A stretch of DNA of 64,000 bases from Rubrivivax sp. (GTDB lineage: Bacteria > Pseudomonadota > Gammaproteobacteria > Burkholderiales > Burkholderiaceae_C): contig JALHPY010000002.1 of NCBI GenBank assembly GCA_022842305.1, forward strand, positions 1 through 64,000, given 5' to 3'. Under the pieces are notes generated by a model, which did not search any database, had not been told where the DNA came from, and worked only from the letters and a program-made list of their open reading frames with translations. Of the stretch, positions 1 through 13,536 are shown piece by piece. A program made the translations under genes and the position numbers. Each line of letters starts with the position of its first letter. The stretch's first letter is position 1.

Positions 1-478
1 CCGCGGCCAGCGCCGCCAGGCCGTGCCGCGCCGGGTCGGCCGCCAGGGCTTGCAGCGCCGCCCAGGCGTCATCCTGCGCCGCGGGAAACGGGTGCTCGGG
101 CGCCAGCCGGTAGTCCAGCGCCACCACCGCCCAGCCGCTGCGCCGGGCCAGCTGGCGGCACAGGCTGTCGTGGGTTTCCAGGCTGCCGACGACGAAGCCG
201 CCGCCGTGCAGGAACAGCAGCGCCGGCCGCGGCTCGGTGCCTGCGGCGTAGACGCGCGCCGGTCGCGGCTGGCCATCGGCGCCGGGCAGTTGGATGTCCT
301 GCACCCGCGCCAGCGGCACGCGCGGCAGGTCCAGCACTTCGGCGGCGCGCTCGTAGGCCTGACGGGCCTGTGGCGGGGTCAGCGCGTGCAGGGGCGGGCG
401 CGCGGCGCGCTGGATGCGCTCCAGCAGGCCGGCCATCTGCGGGGTGAGGAGGTTCGTGGACAAGGCGGCCCGGAGCAT
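1..478 (-). CDS. alpha/beta hydrolase (HSL/esterase-like), 3' end cut off by window edge
   Basis: Reverse-strand translation gives [23 protein letters not shown]...[55 protein letters not shown] oxyanion motif and [12 protein letters not shown] are typical of the HSL lipase family. Confidence 0.8.
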   Translation of the reverse strand, partial: MLRAALSTNLLTPQMAGLLERIQRAARPPLHALTPPQARQAYERAAEVLDLPRVPLARVQDIQLPGADGQPRPARVYAAGTEPRPALLFLHGGGFVVGSLETHDSLCRQLARRSGWAVVALDYRLAPEHPFPAAQDDAWAALQALAADPARHGLAALAA

Positions 479-511
479 ACTTTGGCCCCGCTCACACCCT
501 CCCCAACCACC

Positions 512-1660
512 ATGGCGCGCATCCTCTACCTCACGCAGATCGACATCGACCCGGGCGCGGTGAAGCTGCTGGCGGCCGAGTGTCAGCGCATCGGCATGCG
601 CCGGCCGCTGATCGTCACCGACGCCGGCGTGCGCACCGCCGGGGTGCTGCAGCTGGCGCTGGATGCGCTGGGTGATCTGCCGCATGCGGTGTTCGACGGC
701 ACGCCGTCCAACCCGACCGAGGCCGCGGTGCGCGCCGCGGTGGCGGTGTTCCAGCAGGCCGGCTGCGACGGCCTGGTGGCCGTGGGCGGCGGCTCCAGCA
801 TCGACCTGGCCAAGGGCCTGGCCATCGCCGCCACGCACCCGGGGCCGCTCAAGACCTACGCCACCATCGAGGGCGGCAGTGCGCTCATCACCGACAAGGT
901 GCTGCCGCTGATCGCCGTGCCCACCACCGCCGGCACCGGCAGCGAGGTGGCGCGTGGCGCCATCGTCATCGTCGACGACGGCCGCAAGCTGGGCTTCCAC
1001 AGTTGGCATCTGCTGCCCAAAGCCGCGCTGCTGGATCCGGATCTGACTCTGGGCCTGCCGCCCGGCTTGACCGCAGCCACCGGCATGGACGCCATCGCGC
1101 ACTGCATGGAGACCTTCATGGCGCCGGCCGTCAACCCGCCGGCCGACGGCATCGCTTTGGACGGCCTGGCGCGCGGCTGGGCGCACATCGAGCGCGCCAC
1201 GCGCGACGGCAGCGACCGCGAGGCGCGCTGGAACATGATGAGCAGCAGCATGCAGGGCGCCATGGCCTTCCAGAAGGGGCTGGGCTGCGTGCATTCGCTC
1301 AGCCACAGCCTGGGCGGCGTGAATCCGCGCCTGCACCATGGCACGCTCAACGCGATGTTCCTGCCGGCGGTGGTGCAGTTCAACGCGCAGGCCGACAGCG
1401 TTCGTCGAGAACACCGCCTGCAACGCATGGCCGCAGCCATGGGGCTGGCCGGCTGCGACGAAGCCGGCACCGAACTGGCGGCAGCACTGCGTGCGATGAA
1501 CGCCCGCCTGGGCCTGCCCACCGGCCTGGCGGCCATGGGCGTGACGGAGGACTTGTTCGAGCGCGTGATCGACGGCGCGCTGGCCGACCACTGTCACAAG
1601 ACCAACCCGCGGCTGGCCAGCCGCGCGGAGTACCGCGCGATGCTGGCAGCGTCTATGTAA
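512..1660 (+). CDS. iron-containing alcohol dehydrogenase
   Basis: Translation from ATG 512 [20 protein letters not shown]...[13 protein letters not shown]...[16 protein letters not shown]...[12 protein letters not shown]...HSLSHSLGG...[11 protein letters not shown]; Fe-ADH family motifs. Confidence 0.9.
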   Translation: MARILYLTQIDIDPGAVKLLAAECQRIGMRRPLIVTDAGVRTAGVLQLALDALGDLPHAVFDGTPSNPTEAAVRAAVAVFQQAGCDGLVAVGGGSSIDLAKGLAIAATHPGPLKTYATIEGGSALITDKVLPLIAVPTTAGTGSEVARGAIVIVDDGRKLGFHSWHLLPKAALLDPDLTLGLPPGLTAATGMDAIAHCMETFMAPAVNPPADGIALDGLARGWAHIERATRDGSDREARWNMMSSSMQGAMAFQKGLGCVHSLSHSLGGVNPRLHHGTLNAMFLPAVVQFNAQADSVRREHRLQRMAAAMGLAGCDEAGTELAAALRAMNARLGLPTGLAAMGVTEDLFERVIDGALADHCHKTNPRLASRAEYRAMLAASM

Positions 1661-1694
1661 GCACGCTGAGGTCAGCGCGCCGGGGTTGGCGTAA

Positions 1695-4001
1695 CTACGC
1701 CGGGGTGGCCTCGGCCTTCGGCTTGTCGCTCTTCTTGGGCGGCTGGATGTCCAGCTGCACGGCTTCCTTGTCGTCGATGTCCACCGTCAGGCGGCCACCG
1801 TCGACCAGGCGACCGAACAGCAGTTCGTCGGCCAGTGCGCGGCGGATGGTGTCCTGGATCAGGCGCTGCATCGGGCGCGCGCCCATCAGCGGGTCGAAGC
1901 CCTTCTTGGCCAGATGCTTGCGCAGCGCGTCGGTGAAGGTGACCTCGACCTTCTTCTCGGCCAGCTGGCCTTCGAGCTGCAGCAGGAACTTATCGACCAC
2001 GCGCAGGATGATGTCCTCATCGAGCGCGCGGAAGTTGATGATGGCATCCAGCCGATTGCGGAACTCGGGGGTGAACAGACGCTTGATGTCGCCCATCTCG
2101 TCGCCCTGCTCACGCTTGTTCAGGAAGCCGATGGTCGCCTTGTTCATGGTCTCGGCGCCCGCGTTGGTGGTCATGATGATGATCACGTTGCGGAAGTCGG
2201 CCTTGCGCCCGTTGTTGTCGGTCAGCGTGCCGTGGTCCATGACCTGCAGCAGCACGTTGAAGACATCGGGGTGCGCCTTCTCGATCTCGTCCATCAGCAG
2301 CACGGCGTGCGGCTTCTTGCTGATGGCTTCGGTGAGCAGGCCGCCCTGGTCGAAGCCCACATAGCCCGGGGGCGCGCCGATCAGGCGGCTGACGGCGTGG
2401 CGCTCCATGTACTCGGACATGTCGAAGCGGATGAGGTCGATGCCCATCACGTAGGCCAGTTGCTTGGCCACTTCGGTCTTGCCCACGCCGGTGGGGCCGC
2501 TGAAGAGGAAGCTGCCGATGGGCTTGTCGGGCTTGCCCAGACCCGAGCGCGCCATCTTGATGGCGGCCGAGATGGCGTCGATGGCCGGGTCCTGCCCGTA
2601 GACCACGCTCTTCAGGTCGCGGTCCAGCAGCTTGAGCTTGCCGCGGTCATCGGACGACACGCTGGCCGGCGGGATGCGGGCGATCTTGGCGACGATCTCC
2701 TCGACCTCGTTGCGCGTGATGGTCTTCTTGCGCTTGTTGGCCGGCAGGATGCGCTGCGCGGCGCCGGCTTCATCTATGACGTCGATGGCCTTGTCGGGCA
2801 GGTGGCGGTCATTGATGAATTTGGCCGACAGCTCGGCCGCGGCCTGCAGCGCGCCCACGGCGTATTTGACGCTGTGGTGCTCTTCGAAGCGGGTCTTCAG
2901 GCCCTTGAGAATCTCGATGGTCTGCTCGACCGTCGGCTCGACGACGTCGACCTTCTGGAAGCGCCGTGACAACGCCGCGTCCTTCTCGAAGATGCCGCGG
3001 TACTCGGTGAAGGTGGTGGCGCCGATGCACTTCATGGTGCCGTTGCTCAGCGCCGGCTTGAGCAGGTTGCTGGCATCCAGCGTGCCGCCGCTGGCCGCGC
3101 CGGCACCGATGAGGGTGTGGATCTCGTCGATGAACAGGATGGCGTTGGGGTGTTCCTTGAGCTGCTTGAGCACGCCCTTCAGGCGCTGCTCGAAGTCGCC
3201 GCGGTACTTGGTGCCGGCCAGCAGCGCACCCATGTCCAGCGCGTAGACCGTGGCGTCGCCCAGCACTTCGGGCACGTCGTTCTGGGTGATGCGCCAGGCC
3301 AGGCCCTCGGCTATTGCCGTCTTGCCGACACCGGCCTCGCCCACCAGCAGCGGGTTGTTCTTGCGTCGGCGGCACAGCACCTGGATGACGCGCTCGACCT
3401 CGAGCTCGCGGCCGATCAGCGGATCGATCTTGCCGTCGCGCGCCAACTGGTTGAGGTTCTGCGTGAACTGCTCCAGCGGCGAGCCCTTGGCGTCGCCGCC
3501 TTCTTCCTTCTCGCCTTCGGGGTTGGCGCCGCCTTCGTTGCCCTTGGCGGGCTCGGGCGGGTCGTTCTTCTTGATGCCGTGGGCGATGTAGTTGACCACG
3601 TCCAGCCGGGTGACGCCTTGCTGGTGCAGGTAGTACACGGCGTGCGAGTCCTTCTCGCCGAAGATGGCCACCAGCACGTTGGCGCCGGTGACTTCCTTCT
3701 TGCCGCTGCCGGTGCTCTGCACATGCATGATGGCGCGCTGGATCACGCGCTGGAAGCCCAGCGTGGGCTGGGTGTCGACTTCATCACTGCCGCCCACCGT
3801 GGGCGTGTTTTCCTTGATGAAGCCGGCCAGGCTCTTGCGCAGGTCGTCGATGTTGGCGGCGCAGGCGCGCAGCACCTCGGCGGCCGAAGGGTTGTCGAGC
3901 AGCGCCATCAGCAGGTGCTCGACCGTGATGAACTCGTGGCGCTGCTGGCGCGCCTCGACGAACGCCATGTGCAGGCTGACTTCAAGCTCTTGCGCGATCA
4001 T
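1695..4001 (-). CDS. clpA: ATP-dependent Clp protease ATP-binding subunit ClpA
   Basis: [31 protein letters not shown]...[15 protein letters not shown]...[15 protein letters not shown]; two AAA+ modules; start overlaps clpS stop (ATGA). Confidence 0.96.
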   Translation of the reverse strand: MIAQELEVSLHMAFVEARQQRHEFITVEHLLMALLDNPSAAEVLRACAANIDDLRKSLAGFIKENTPTVGGSDEVDTQPTLGFQRVIQRAIMHVQSTGSGKKEVTGANVLVAIFGEKDSHAVYYLHQQGVTRLDVVNYIAHGIKKNDPPEPAKGNEGGANPEGEKEEGGDAKGSPLEQFTQNLNQLARDGKIDPLIGRELEVERVIQVLCRRRKNNPLLVGEAGVGKTAIAEGLAWRITQNDVPEVLGDATVYALDMGALLAGTKYRGDFEQRLKGVLKQLKEHPNAILFIDEIHTLIGAGAASGGTLDASNLLKPALSNGTMKCIGATTFTEYRGIFEKDAALSRRFQKVDVVEPTVEQTIEILKGLKTRFEEHHSVKYAVGALQAAAELSAKFINDRHLPDKAIDVIDEAGAAQRILPANKRKKTITRNEVEEIVAKIARIPPASVSSDDRGKLKLLDRDLKSVVYGQDPAIDAISAAIKMARSGLGKPDKPIGSFLFSGPTGVGKTEVAKQLAYVMGIDLIRFDMSEYMERHAVSRLIGAPPGYVGFDQGGLLTEAISKKPHAVLLMDEIEKAHPDVFNVLLQVMDHGTLTDNNGRKADFRNVIIIMTTNAGAETMNKATIGFLNKREQGDEMGDIKRLFTPEFRNRLDAIINFRALDEDIILRVVDKFLLQLEGQLAEKKVEVTFTDALRKHLAKKGFDPLMGARPMQRLIQDTIRRALADELLFGRLVDGGRLTVDIDDKEAVQLDIQPPKKSDKPKAEATPA

Positions 4002-4354
4002 GCGGCCTCCATAATGCATTGCAGCGGGTGTCCCTCACGGCGGGCCGCCGTGATCACCAGTTCGACTTTCGTCGCAGCGACGTCCTTGGGGTAGACGCCG
4101 CAGATGCCGCGCCCTTCGTGGTGAATCTTCAACATGATGTGCGTGGCGGAGTCGGCATCGCGCTGGAAGTAGCGCTGCAGCACCATCACGACGAACTCCA
4201 TGGGTGTGTAGTCGTCATTGAGCAGCACCACCTGGTACAGCGACGGCGGCTTGACGCGTGCCGCCTTGCGCTCGGCCACGACGGCCCCGCCACTGTCGCG
4301 GCGCGGCGCCGCGGGAGGCTTGGGCGGGGGTGACGGTGGCGGATCCTCGGGCAT
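3998..4354 (-). CDS. clpS: ATP-dependent Clp protease adaptor ClpS
   Basis: [27 protein letters not shown]...[27 protein letters not shown]; classic ClpS, adjacent to clpA. Confidence 0.95.
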   Translation of the reverse strand: MPEDPPPSPPPKPPAAPRRDSGGAVVAERKAARVKPPSLYQVVLLNDDYTPMEFVVMVLQRYFQRDADSATHIMLKIHHEGRGICGVYPKDVAATKVELVITAARREGHPLQCIMEAA

Positions 4355-4613
4355 GGGGCATTCTATCGAGTTGGTCCATGGCTGCACGAACGCCAGCAAT
4401 TACCGCGCCCATGCCGTGATGTTGGACGCTTTCTGCAAACTTCAAGCGCCCGGCCCGAGACTTCGCGGCTACGGCACCGCGCGGCTCCTTGCGCCAGCTC
4501 CCAGTTTTGACCAGCGTTTGTCAAAGCTGACACGGCAAAGAGGTTTGTCACTTCGTTGACACTTGAACATTGGCACGAGCAAAATTTCAGTTGAATGTCG
4601 GAAGGGGTTCGTC

Positions 4614-4871
4614 ATGCTGTCAGGCACGGTCAAGTGGTTCAACGACGCCAAGGGCTTCGGTTTCATCGAGCCCGACGGCGGCGGTGCCGACGTCTTTGCG
4701 CACTTCTCTGCGGTGCAGATGGACGGCTTTCGCACGCTCAAGCAGGGTGGGCGTGTCAGCTATGAACTGGTGCAGGGCCCCAAGGGGGACATGGCGCAGA
4801 ACATCCGCGCGCTCGATGCGGCTGCGGCCGCCGCCACAACACCCGCGGCGTCGAACGTCACGGCCAGCTAG
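4614..4871 (+). CDS. cold-shock domain protein
   Basis: [55 protein letters not shown] motifs of the CSD family, with a short Ala-rich tail. Confidence 0.93.
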   Translation: MLSGTVKWFNDAKGFGFIEPDGGGADVFAHFSAVQMDGFRTLKQGGRVSYELVQGPKGDMAQNIRALDAAAAAATTPAASNVTAS

Positions 4872-4913
4872 GGTCAGTCCCCACCGTTCGCGCTGCCGGC
4901 GCATCGCCCCGGC

Positions 4914-4980
4914 GTGCATCCGCGCGTGCGCCGCGGTGTGCATCCGCGCGTGCGCCGCGCGTGCGCCGCGCGTGCGGCGT
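4914..4980. repeat. GC-rich direct repeats (22-bp unit GTGCATCCGCGCGTGCGCCGCG twice, period 24, then 11-bp GCGTGCGCCGC-type units)
   Basis: Identical 22-mers at 4914-4935 and 4938-4959, followed by repeated GCGTGCGCCGC/GCGTGCGGCG. Confidence 0.75.
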
Positions 4981-5412
4981 GCACCAACATGGCTTCTCTG
5001 CCGGCGCTTGCGCGCCGCTCAGCGCGTCGAGTCCTGTAGTCGGTGCCTGATGCCGCCTGCGCTCAAGCCAGCAATGGCGGCGCGTCCACCTTGTTCGTAC
5101 CTGGCCAGATAGCGGCTTGCGGTGCCGGCGCAGGCGGGTGCTGGGTCCCATCACGCGGGCCGCCCGCGGCGCCTGCAGGGCGCCGCAGACATCGATCCGG
5201 CGCACGGCCGCCTCCGGCCGACTCCGGCCGCGGTGCGCACCCTCGAGCAGCGCAAAATGACGGGGGGCCGTGCGCCGGAAACACCCTCGGCTCGTGGCAT
5301 GCTGGGCAATCCCCCTTCAAACCTGGAGTCAAGTGGCCGTGGACCCTTGTCAACGATTCGACCCACCGCCCGGCCCGTGCTGTGGAGGCGGGATATGCCA
5401 GGCGTTGCTCGA

Positions 5413-8047
<2,635 letters not shown>

Positions 8048-8091
8048 TCAGCGCGGCCCCTCGCACGGCCGCGCCCTCCGTTTCCCGAAAG

Positions 8092-10296
8092 ATGCCCATG
8101 CTCGACTCATCCGCGATCGACCTCGTCCGCCACGCCGCCCATGGCGACCCCTTTGGCGTGCTGGGGGTGCACCAGCTGCCCGGCGACGGCCTGTGGCTGC
8201 GGTGCTTCCTGCCTGGCGCCACGGTCGTGCTGGTGCAGAACGCCGCGGGCCGGCTGCTGCACCCGGGCCTGGTCAAGCGCCATGCCGACGGCTTCTTCGA
8301 GGGGCGCTTCGATGACAAGTTGACGCGTGCCGACCTGGCCGACTACCGGCTGCAGGTGACCTGGCACGACGGCCAGCGATCGGTCATCGACGACCCCTAC
8401 CGCTTCCCTCCGCTGCTGGGCGAAATGGACGTGTGGCTGATGGCCGAAGGCACGCATTTGCGCCCCTATGAAGTGCTGGGCGCCACGCAGCGCGAACTGC
8501 TGGGCGTGCAGGGCACGGCCTTCGCGGTGTGGGCGCCCAACGCCACGCGCGTGAGCGTGGTGGGCGATTTCAACTTCTGGGACGGCCGCTGCCACCCCAT
8601 GCGCCTGCGCCGCGAATGCGGCGTGTGGGAGCTCTTCATCCCCGGCGTGGGCGCGGGCACGGCCTACAAGTACGAGATCCTGGGCCGCGAAGGTCAGTTG
8701 CTGCCGCAGAAGGCCGACCCCTTTGCGCTGCAGGCCGAGCTGCGCCCGGCCACGGCCAGCATCGTGAGCGCACTGCCGCCGCTGCTGCCGCCCTCGCCCG
8801 AGCGCCAGCGCGCCAATGCGCTGGACGCGCCGATGAGCGTCTACGAGGTGCACCTGGGCTCGTGGCGGCGCAAGCCCGAAGAGGGCAACCGCTGGCTGAG
8901 CTGGGACGAACTGGCCGACACGCTGGTGCCCTATGCCGCCGACATGGGCTTCACCCACCTCGAATTGCTGCCGGTCAGCGAGCACCCCTTCGACGGCTCC
9001 TGGGGTTACCAGCCGGTGGGCCTGTTCGCGCCCACCGCGCGCTTCGGCCCGGCCGCGGGCTTCCGCCGCTTTGTCGACCGCTGCCACGAGCAGGGCATCG
9101 GCGTGCTGCTCGACTGGGTGCCGGCGCACTTTCCGTCCGATGCCCACGGCCTGACCCATTTCGACGGCACGCCGCTGTATGAACACGCCGACCCGCGCGA
9201 AGGCTTCCACCAGGACTGGAGCACCCTGATCTACAACTTCGGCCGCACCGAGGTACGCAACTTCCTGGTGGGCAACGCGCTGTTCTGGCTCGAACGCTAT
9301 GGCATCGACGGCCTGCGCGTCGACGCCGTGGCCTCGATGCTGTACCGCGACTACAGCCGCAAGGCCGGCGAATGGGTGCCCAACGTGCATGGCGGGCGCG
9401 AGAACCTCGAGGCCATCTCCTTCCTGCAACGCATGAACGAGGTGGTGGGCGTCGAGCGCCCGCAGGCGGTGACGCTGGCCGAGGAATCCACCGCCTTCCC
9501 CGCCGTGTCGCGCCCGGTCTATGCCGGCGGCCTGGGCTTTCACTACAAGTGGAACATGGGCTGGATGCACGACACGCTGCAGTACATCCAGCGCGACCCG
9601 CTGTACCGCCGCTACCACCACGGCGAGATCACCTTCTCGATGGTCTACGCCTTCAATGAGAACTTCGTGCTGCCCATTTCGCACGACGAGGTGGTGCACG
9701 GCAAGGGCTCGATGCTGGCCAAGATGCCGGGCGACCGCTGGCAGCAGTTCGCCAACCTGCGCGCCTACTACGGGTTCATGTTCGCCCACCCGGGCAAGAA
9801 GCTGCTGTTCATGGGCTGCGAATTCGCCCAGGGGCGCGAATGGAACCACGATCAGAGCCTGGACTGGCATCTGCTGGAAGACCCGGCGCACGAGGGCATG
9901 CGCCGACTGGTGCGCGACCTGAACCACCTGTACCGCGCCACAAAGGCGCTGTACCAGCGCGACTTCACGCCCGACGGCTTCGAGTGGATAGACCACAACG
10001 ACGCCGAACGTTCGGTCATCAGCTTCCTGCGCCGCGGCAGCGATGCGGGCTCGATCATCGTGGTGGTGTGCAACTTCACCCCCACCTTGCACCACGGCTA
10101 CCGCCTGGGCGTGCCGCACGCCGGCGTGTACCGCGAGCGCATCAACACGGATTCCACGCACTACGGCGGCAGCAATGTCGGCTCGCCCTTCGGCGAGATC
10201 ACGGCCCAGCCCCATGCGTGGCACGGCCGGCCACACTGCATCGAGGTGGCGCTGCCGCCGCTGGCCACGGTCATCTTCGAGTGGCGCGCCGGCTGA
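8092..10296 (+). CDS. glgB: 1,4-alpha-glucan branching enzyme
   Basis: [10 protein letters not shown]...[29 protein letters not shown]...[26 protein letters not shown]...[17 protein letters not shown]13 GlgB. Confidence 0.96.
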   Translation: MPMLDSSAIDLVRHAAHGDPFGVLGVHQLPGDGLWLRCFLPGATVVLVQNAAGRLLHPGLVKRHADGFFEGRFDDKLTRADLADYRLQVTWHDGQRSVIDDPYRFPPLLGEMDVWLMAEGTHLRPYEVLGATQRELLGVQGTAFAVWAPNATRVSVVGDFNFWDGRCHPMRLRRECGVWELFIPGVGAGTAYKYEILGREGQLLPQKADPFALQAELRPATASIVSALPPLLPPSPERQRANALDAPMSVYEVHLGSWRRKPEEGNRWLSWDELADTLVPYAADMGFTHLELLPVSEHPFDGSWGYQPVGLFAPTARFGPAAGFRRFVDRCHEQGIGVLLDWVPAHFPSDAHGLTHFDGTPLYEHADPREGFHQDWSTLIYNFGRTEVRNFLVGNALFWLERYGIDGLRVDAVASMLYRDYSRKAGEWVPNVHGGRENLEAISFLQRMNEVVGVERPQAVTLAEESTAFPAVSRPVYAGGLGFHYKWNMGWMHDTLQYIQRDPLYRRYHHGEITFSMVYAFNENFVLPISHDEVVHGKGSMLAKMPGDRWQQFANLRAYYGFMFAHPGKKLLFMGCEFAQGREWNHDQSLDWHLLEDPAHEGMRRLVRDLNHLYRATKALYQRDFTPDGFEWIDHNDAERSVISFLRRGSDAGSIIVVVCNFTPTLHHGYRLGVPHAGVYRERINTDSTHYGGSNVGSPFGEITAQPHAWHGRPHCIEVALPPLATVIFEWRAG

Positions 10297-10345
10297 TCGC
10301 GCCGGGCCCTCGGCTTGCCAACACGGCTTCGGGAGTTCCCCGCCC

Positions 10346-11584
10346 GTGAAGGACGCAGCGGCAGCCCATGCCTTCCAGCACGTGGACTGGTGCCGCAGCG
10401 CCAACCTCTACCAGGTCAACCTGCGCCAGTACACGCCCGAAGGCACGTTTGCCGCATTCGCGCGGCACCTGCCGCGGCTGCGCACCTTGGGCGTGGACAT
10501 CCTGTGGCTCATGCCCGTGCACCCGGTGGGCCGCAAGCACCGCAAGGGCCGGCTGGGCAGCCCCTACGCAGTGGCCGACTACGGCACGGTGAACCCCGAA
10601 TTCGGCACGCTGCAAGACTTTCGCCGGCTGGTGCAGGCCATCCACGCCGCCGGCATGCACGTGATCATCGACTGGGTGGCCAACCACACCGCATGGGACC
10701 ACCTCTGGGTGACGCAGCATCCCGGCTGGTACAAGAAGAACGCACAGGGCGAGATCTGCGCCTGCGAGTACGACAACGGCCGCGAGATCGAGTGCTGGAC
10801 CGACGTGGTGGGGCTGGACTACGGCCAGCCCACGCTCTGGCCTGCCATGACCGAGGCGATGCTGTACTGGGTGAACGCGTTCGACATCGATGGCTACCGC
10901 TGCGACGTGGCTGGCCTGGTGCCCATTGCCTTCTGGGAACAGGCGCGCGCGGCGCTGGACGCGGCAAAGCCCGTGTTCATGCTGGCCGAGGCCACGGGCG
11001 CGGCGCTGCACCGGGCCTTCGACATGACTTACGACTGGGATCTGTACGACCTGCTGCTGCGCGTGGCGCGCGGCGCGGGCGGCCCCGCCGATCTGGCCGC
11101 CTGGCTGCAGCGACGCCAGACCGAATACCCGCGCGACGCACTGCGCCTGTGCTTCACCAGCAACCACGACAAGAACAGTTGGGAAGGCCACGACGTCGAA
11201 CTGTTCGGCGATGCCTTCGAGGCCTGCGCCGTGCTGGCGGCCACCTTGCCCGGCCTGCCGCTCATCTATGGCGGGCAGGAGTCGGTGCTCGACCGGCGCC
11301 TGGCCTTCTTCGAGAAGGACCCCATCGCCTGGAAGCGGTACGCACGCGCGCCGCTCTACCAGTGGCTGCTGGCGCTCAAGCACGACAACCCGGCGCTGTG
11401 GAACGGCGCCGCCGGGGCCGACGCGGAGTTGCTGCCAGACGCGCCGCAGGTCTTTGCCTTCCGCCGCAGCCTGCCTGGCAACAGCGTCACGCTGCGAGTC
11501 AACCTCTCGGCCCGGCCGGTGCCGCCGCGGGACGGGGAAGAGGCGCTGCCTCCCTGGGGTTGGGCACTTGACGTGACCGGCTGA
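10346..11584 (+). CDS. alpha-amylase family (GH13) glycosidase, GTG start likely
   Basis: VKDAAAAHAFQHVDWCRSANLYQVNLRQYTPEGTFAAFARHLPRLRTLGVDILWLMPVHPVG...DIDGYRCDVAGLVP...FTSNHDKNSWEG; GH13 conserved regions. Confidence 0.88.
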   Translation: MKDAAAAHAFQHVDWCRSANLYQVNLRQYTPEGTFAAFARHLPRLRTLGVDILWLMPVHPVGRKHRKGRLGSPYAVADYGTVNPEFGTLQDFRRLVQAIHAAGMHVIIDWVANHTAWDHLWVTQHPGWYKKNAQGEICACEYDNGREIECWTDVVGLDYGQPTLWPAMTEAMLYWVNAFDIDGYRCDVAGLVPIAFWEQARAALDAAKPVFMLAEATGAALHRAFDMTYDWDLYDLLLRVARGAGGPADLAAWLQRRQTEYPRDALRLCFTSNHDKNSWEGHDVELFGDAFEACAVLAATLPGLPLIYGGQESVLDRRLAFFEKDPIAWKRYARAPLYQWLLALKHDNPALWNGAAGADAELLPDAPQVFAFRRSLPGNSVTLRVNLSARPVPPRDGEEALPPWGWALDVTG

Positions 11585-11714
11585 GCCGCTCGCCGAGGGG
11601 TGCGCCTGCGCCGAGCCATGTCCGCCGTCGGCTTACCCGACGCAGATCCGACGGCGGCTTCCGTGCCTTGGTGGGTGCAGCCCGGCGTGAAAGAGTGCGC
11701 GCCCGTTGCGGCTT

Positions 11715-11748
11715 GGCAACGTTTCAGGAGCCGAACCGTTGCCTTTTT
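11715..11748 (+). terminator. Rho-independent terminator-like hairpin downstream of the glycogen block
   Basis: GGCAACG (11715-11721) ... CGTTGCC (11737-11743) followed by TTTTT. Confidence 0.6.
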
Positions 11749-11833
11749 GGGTAGGGTGGCTTGCGGGTTTACCCTATACTGCATTGCAGCATGATCCTTA
11801 TCCAGGGTCATGACCGAACCAGGAGTCACCACC

Positions 11834-12106
11834 ATGACCAACGCCGTACTTCCCTTGGACCGCCCCAAACGCAGCGTCAGCCTGCATCCCATGGTCGCCC
11901 TGACGGCCATCTGGGCGGGCGTCAGCGCCGGCATGCTGACCGTGGTGCACGGTCTGGACTACTGGCTGTTCTCGGCCAACCTGCCCACCCCGCGCAATGC
12001 AGAGGAACTGCTGGCCATGGCCGACCGCCTGTCCGAGGGCCAGCCTGGCTACGCCGCCGACCTGCGCGACGCTGCCGCACGCTCCAAAGGCTCCGAAGTC
12101 CGCTGA
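11834..12106 (+). CDS. hypothetical small protein with one predicted hydrophobic segment
   Basis: MTNAVLPLDRPKRSVSLHPMVALTAIWAGVSAGMLTVVHGLDYWLFSANLPTPRNAEELLAMADRL...; RBS-like AGGAG upstream. Confidence 0.55.
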   Translation: MTNAVLPLDRPKRSVSLHPMVALTAIWAGVSAGMLTVVHGLDYWLFSANLPTPRNAEELLAMADRLSEGQPGYAADLRDAAARSKGSEVR

Positions 12107-12202
12107 GCCCACCCCTGGGCGCGCGCCCGGGTGCCGAGCGCGGGGCCGTCGCCACCCACCTGCGGGGTTGCGACGAGGCGGACGCGGCGGGAACATTTGC
12201 CC

Positions 12203-12358
12203 GTGGACAACACCAGCACCCCCCCGCCCCAGCCCCTCGATGCGGACAAGCAGGCCCTCACTGCCCTGGTTGACCTGCGCGACGAGTTGCTCGACCTGAA
12301 CACCCAGCTCGAGTACCTGCGCCTGCTGCTCAGACTGCAGCAGCCGCGCGCCGCCTAG
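12203..12358 (+). CDS. hypothetical short coiled-coil-like protein (GTG start)
   Basis: VDNTSTPPPQPLDADKQALTALVDLRDELLDLNTQLEYLRLLLRLQQPRAA; regular Leu spacing. Start uncertain. Confidence 0.4.
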   Translation: MDNTSTPPPQPLDADKQALTALVDLRDELLDLNTQLEYLRLLLRLQQPRAA

Positions 12359-12505
12359 CGCAGCGCGCTCTTCGTCATGGCGCCGCGGGCTGCCAGCGCC
12401 CCGCCAGCTGCTCGGGCGTTCGACGGGGCGCTGCCCCCTGCTGCAACGAAGGACTGACTGCCCGGTGCTGGCCCAGCCCCGCAGCGCCGCCCTGCGCCTG
12501 GGCGA

Positions 12506-12919
12506 TCAACGACGCCAGGGATTCTCGGGAAAACGGTCGTGGCGGTTGGGCACACCGTCGTGGTCGCGATCGCGGCGCTGCGGGTCGCGCCAGCCGTCCC
12601 GGCGGTTGTCGTAGCGGTTGTCGTAACGATCGTGGCGGTTGGGGATGCCGTCACCGTCGCGGTCCCAGCGGGCGGCATGGCGCGGGGCGTACATCGGGGC
12701 GGGCCGCACGTACACCGGGGCGGGCTGCACGTATACCGGAGCGGGCTGCACGTAGACGCGGCCGGGCCGTGTGTACACCGGCTCGGACTGGCCGTGGAAC
12801 ATCAGCAACGGCGCGCCGATGGACACCGACCACTGCACGTCAGGGCCGGCCTGTGCCATGCCGGCACCCAGGCTGGTGCCCAGCGCGACGGCCAGGCTGG
12901 CAAATGACTTGAGGTTCAT
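12506..12919 (-). CDS. secreted protein with YVQPAP repeats and Asp-rich thrombospondin type 3-like repeats
   Basis: MNLKSFASLAVALGTSLGAGMAQA signal peptide; YVQPAPVYVQPAPVYVRPAP; DRDGDGIPNRHDRYDN...DRDHDGVPNRHDRFPENP. Confidence 0.75.
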   Translation of the reverse strand: MNLKSFASLAVALGTSLGAGMAQAGPDVQWSVSIGAPLLMFHGQSEPVYTRPGRVYVQPAPVYVQPAPVYVRPAPMYAPRHAARWDRDGDGIPNRHDRYDNRYDNRRDGWRDPQRRDRDHDGVPNRHDRFPENPWRR

Positions 12920-13056
12920 GCTGGGCTCCTTGTTTGGGACAGGCGGTGCGCGATTCGCGCCGCCCTGCCCACACAACGAAGCCCGGCCGGCCGCTGTCGA
13001 CAAGGCCAAGGTAAGCGGCTTGTAAACCTGCGTGAAGCAGGCAACCGCCGCCAGCC

Positions 13057-13536
13057 TCAGGGGCTCTTCCTGGGGCGGCCGATCTTCACCGGCTCGAGCT
13101 GGTCCAGCGCCGCCACCAGGCTGGGGCTGTCGATCGCGGCCAGGGCGTGCAGCCCGGCGCGCAGCAACTCGCTCTTCTTGGCCACGCGGCCGAAGGCCAG
13201 CGCGCGCGATTTGAGCATGGCCAGCAAGCCGAAATCCGCCTCGGGCATGGTGAAGCCGTCACGCACCAGTTGGGCCCGCACCTTGCGTGGCTTGCGCGCG
13301 GGCTTGGCGCGCGCCGGTGCGGCCAGGGGCGGCTTGGCCCGTGCGGGCTTGGCGGCGGGACGGGCCGCCTGGACCGCAGCCTTGACGGGCTCGACGGTCT
13401 TCACAGGCTTGGGGGCCTTGACAGACCTGGCCATCGGTAGCTTCGCGGCGGTGGACTTGGCCGCAGCCGAGGGGGCACGGCGCCGTGCCGGCCGGGCTTG
13501 GGGGGAAGGGGCGGCAGGGGTCTTGGGTTCGGCCAA
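13057..13536 (-). CDS. Ala/Lys/Pro-rich basic protein (possible nucleoid/DNA-binding, histone H1-like tail); start may instead be ATG at 13587
   Basis: AKPARAKPPLAAPARAKPARKPRKVRAQLVRDGFTMPEADFGLLAMLKSRALAFGRVAKKSELLRAGLHAL. TTG 13536 has GGAG about 7 nt upstream, whereas the upstream ATG 13587 has GGAG only 1 nt away. Confidence 0.65.
   Translation of the reverse strand: MAEPKTPAAPSPQARPARRRAPSAAAKSTAAKLPMARSVKAPKPVKTVEPVKAAVQAARPAAKPARAKPPLAAPARAKPARKPRKVRAQLVRDGFTMPEADFGLLAMLKSRALAFGRVAKKSELLRAGLHALAAIDSPSLVAALDQLEPVKIGRPRKSP

Noticed and set aside
1003-2364. 453-aa + strand ORF bridging the alcohol dehydrogenase and clpA
   Set aside because: Out of frame with the Fe-ADH and antisense to clpA; no family motif.
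4914-4980. Possible CRISPR array
   Set aside because: Repeats are contiguous GC-rich tandem units with no spacers and no cas genes nearby.
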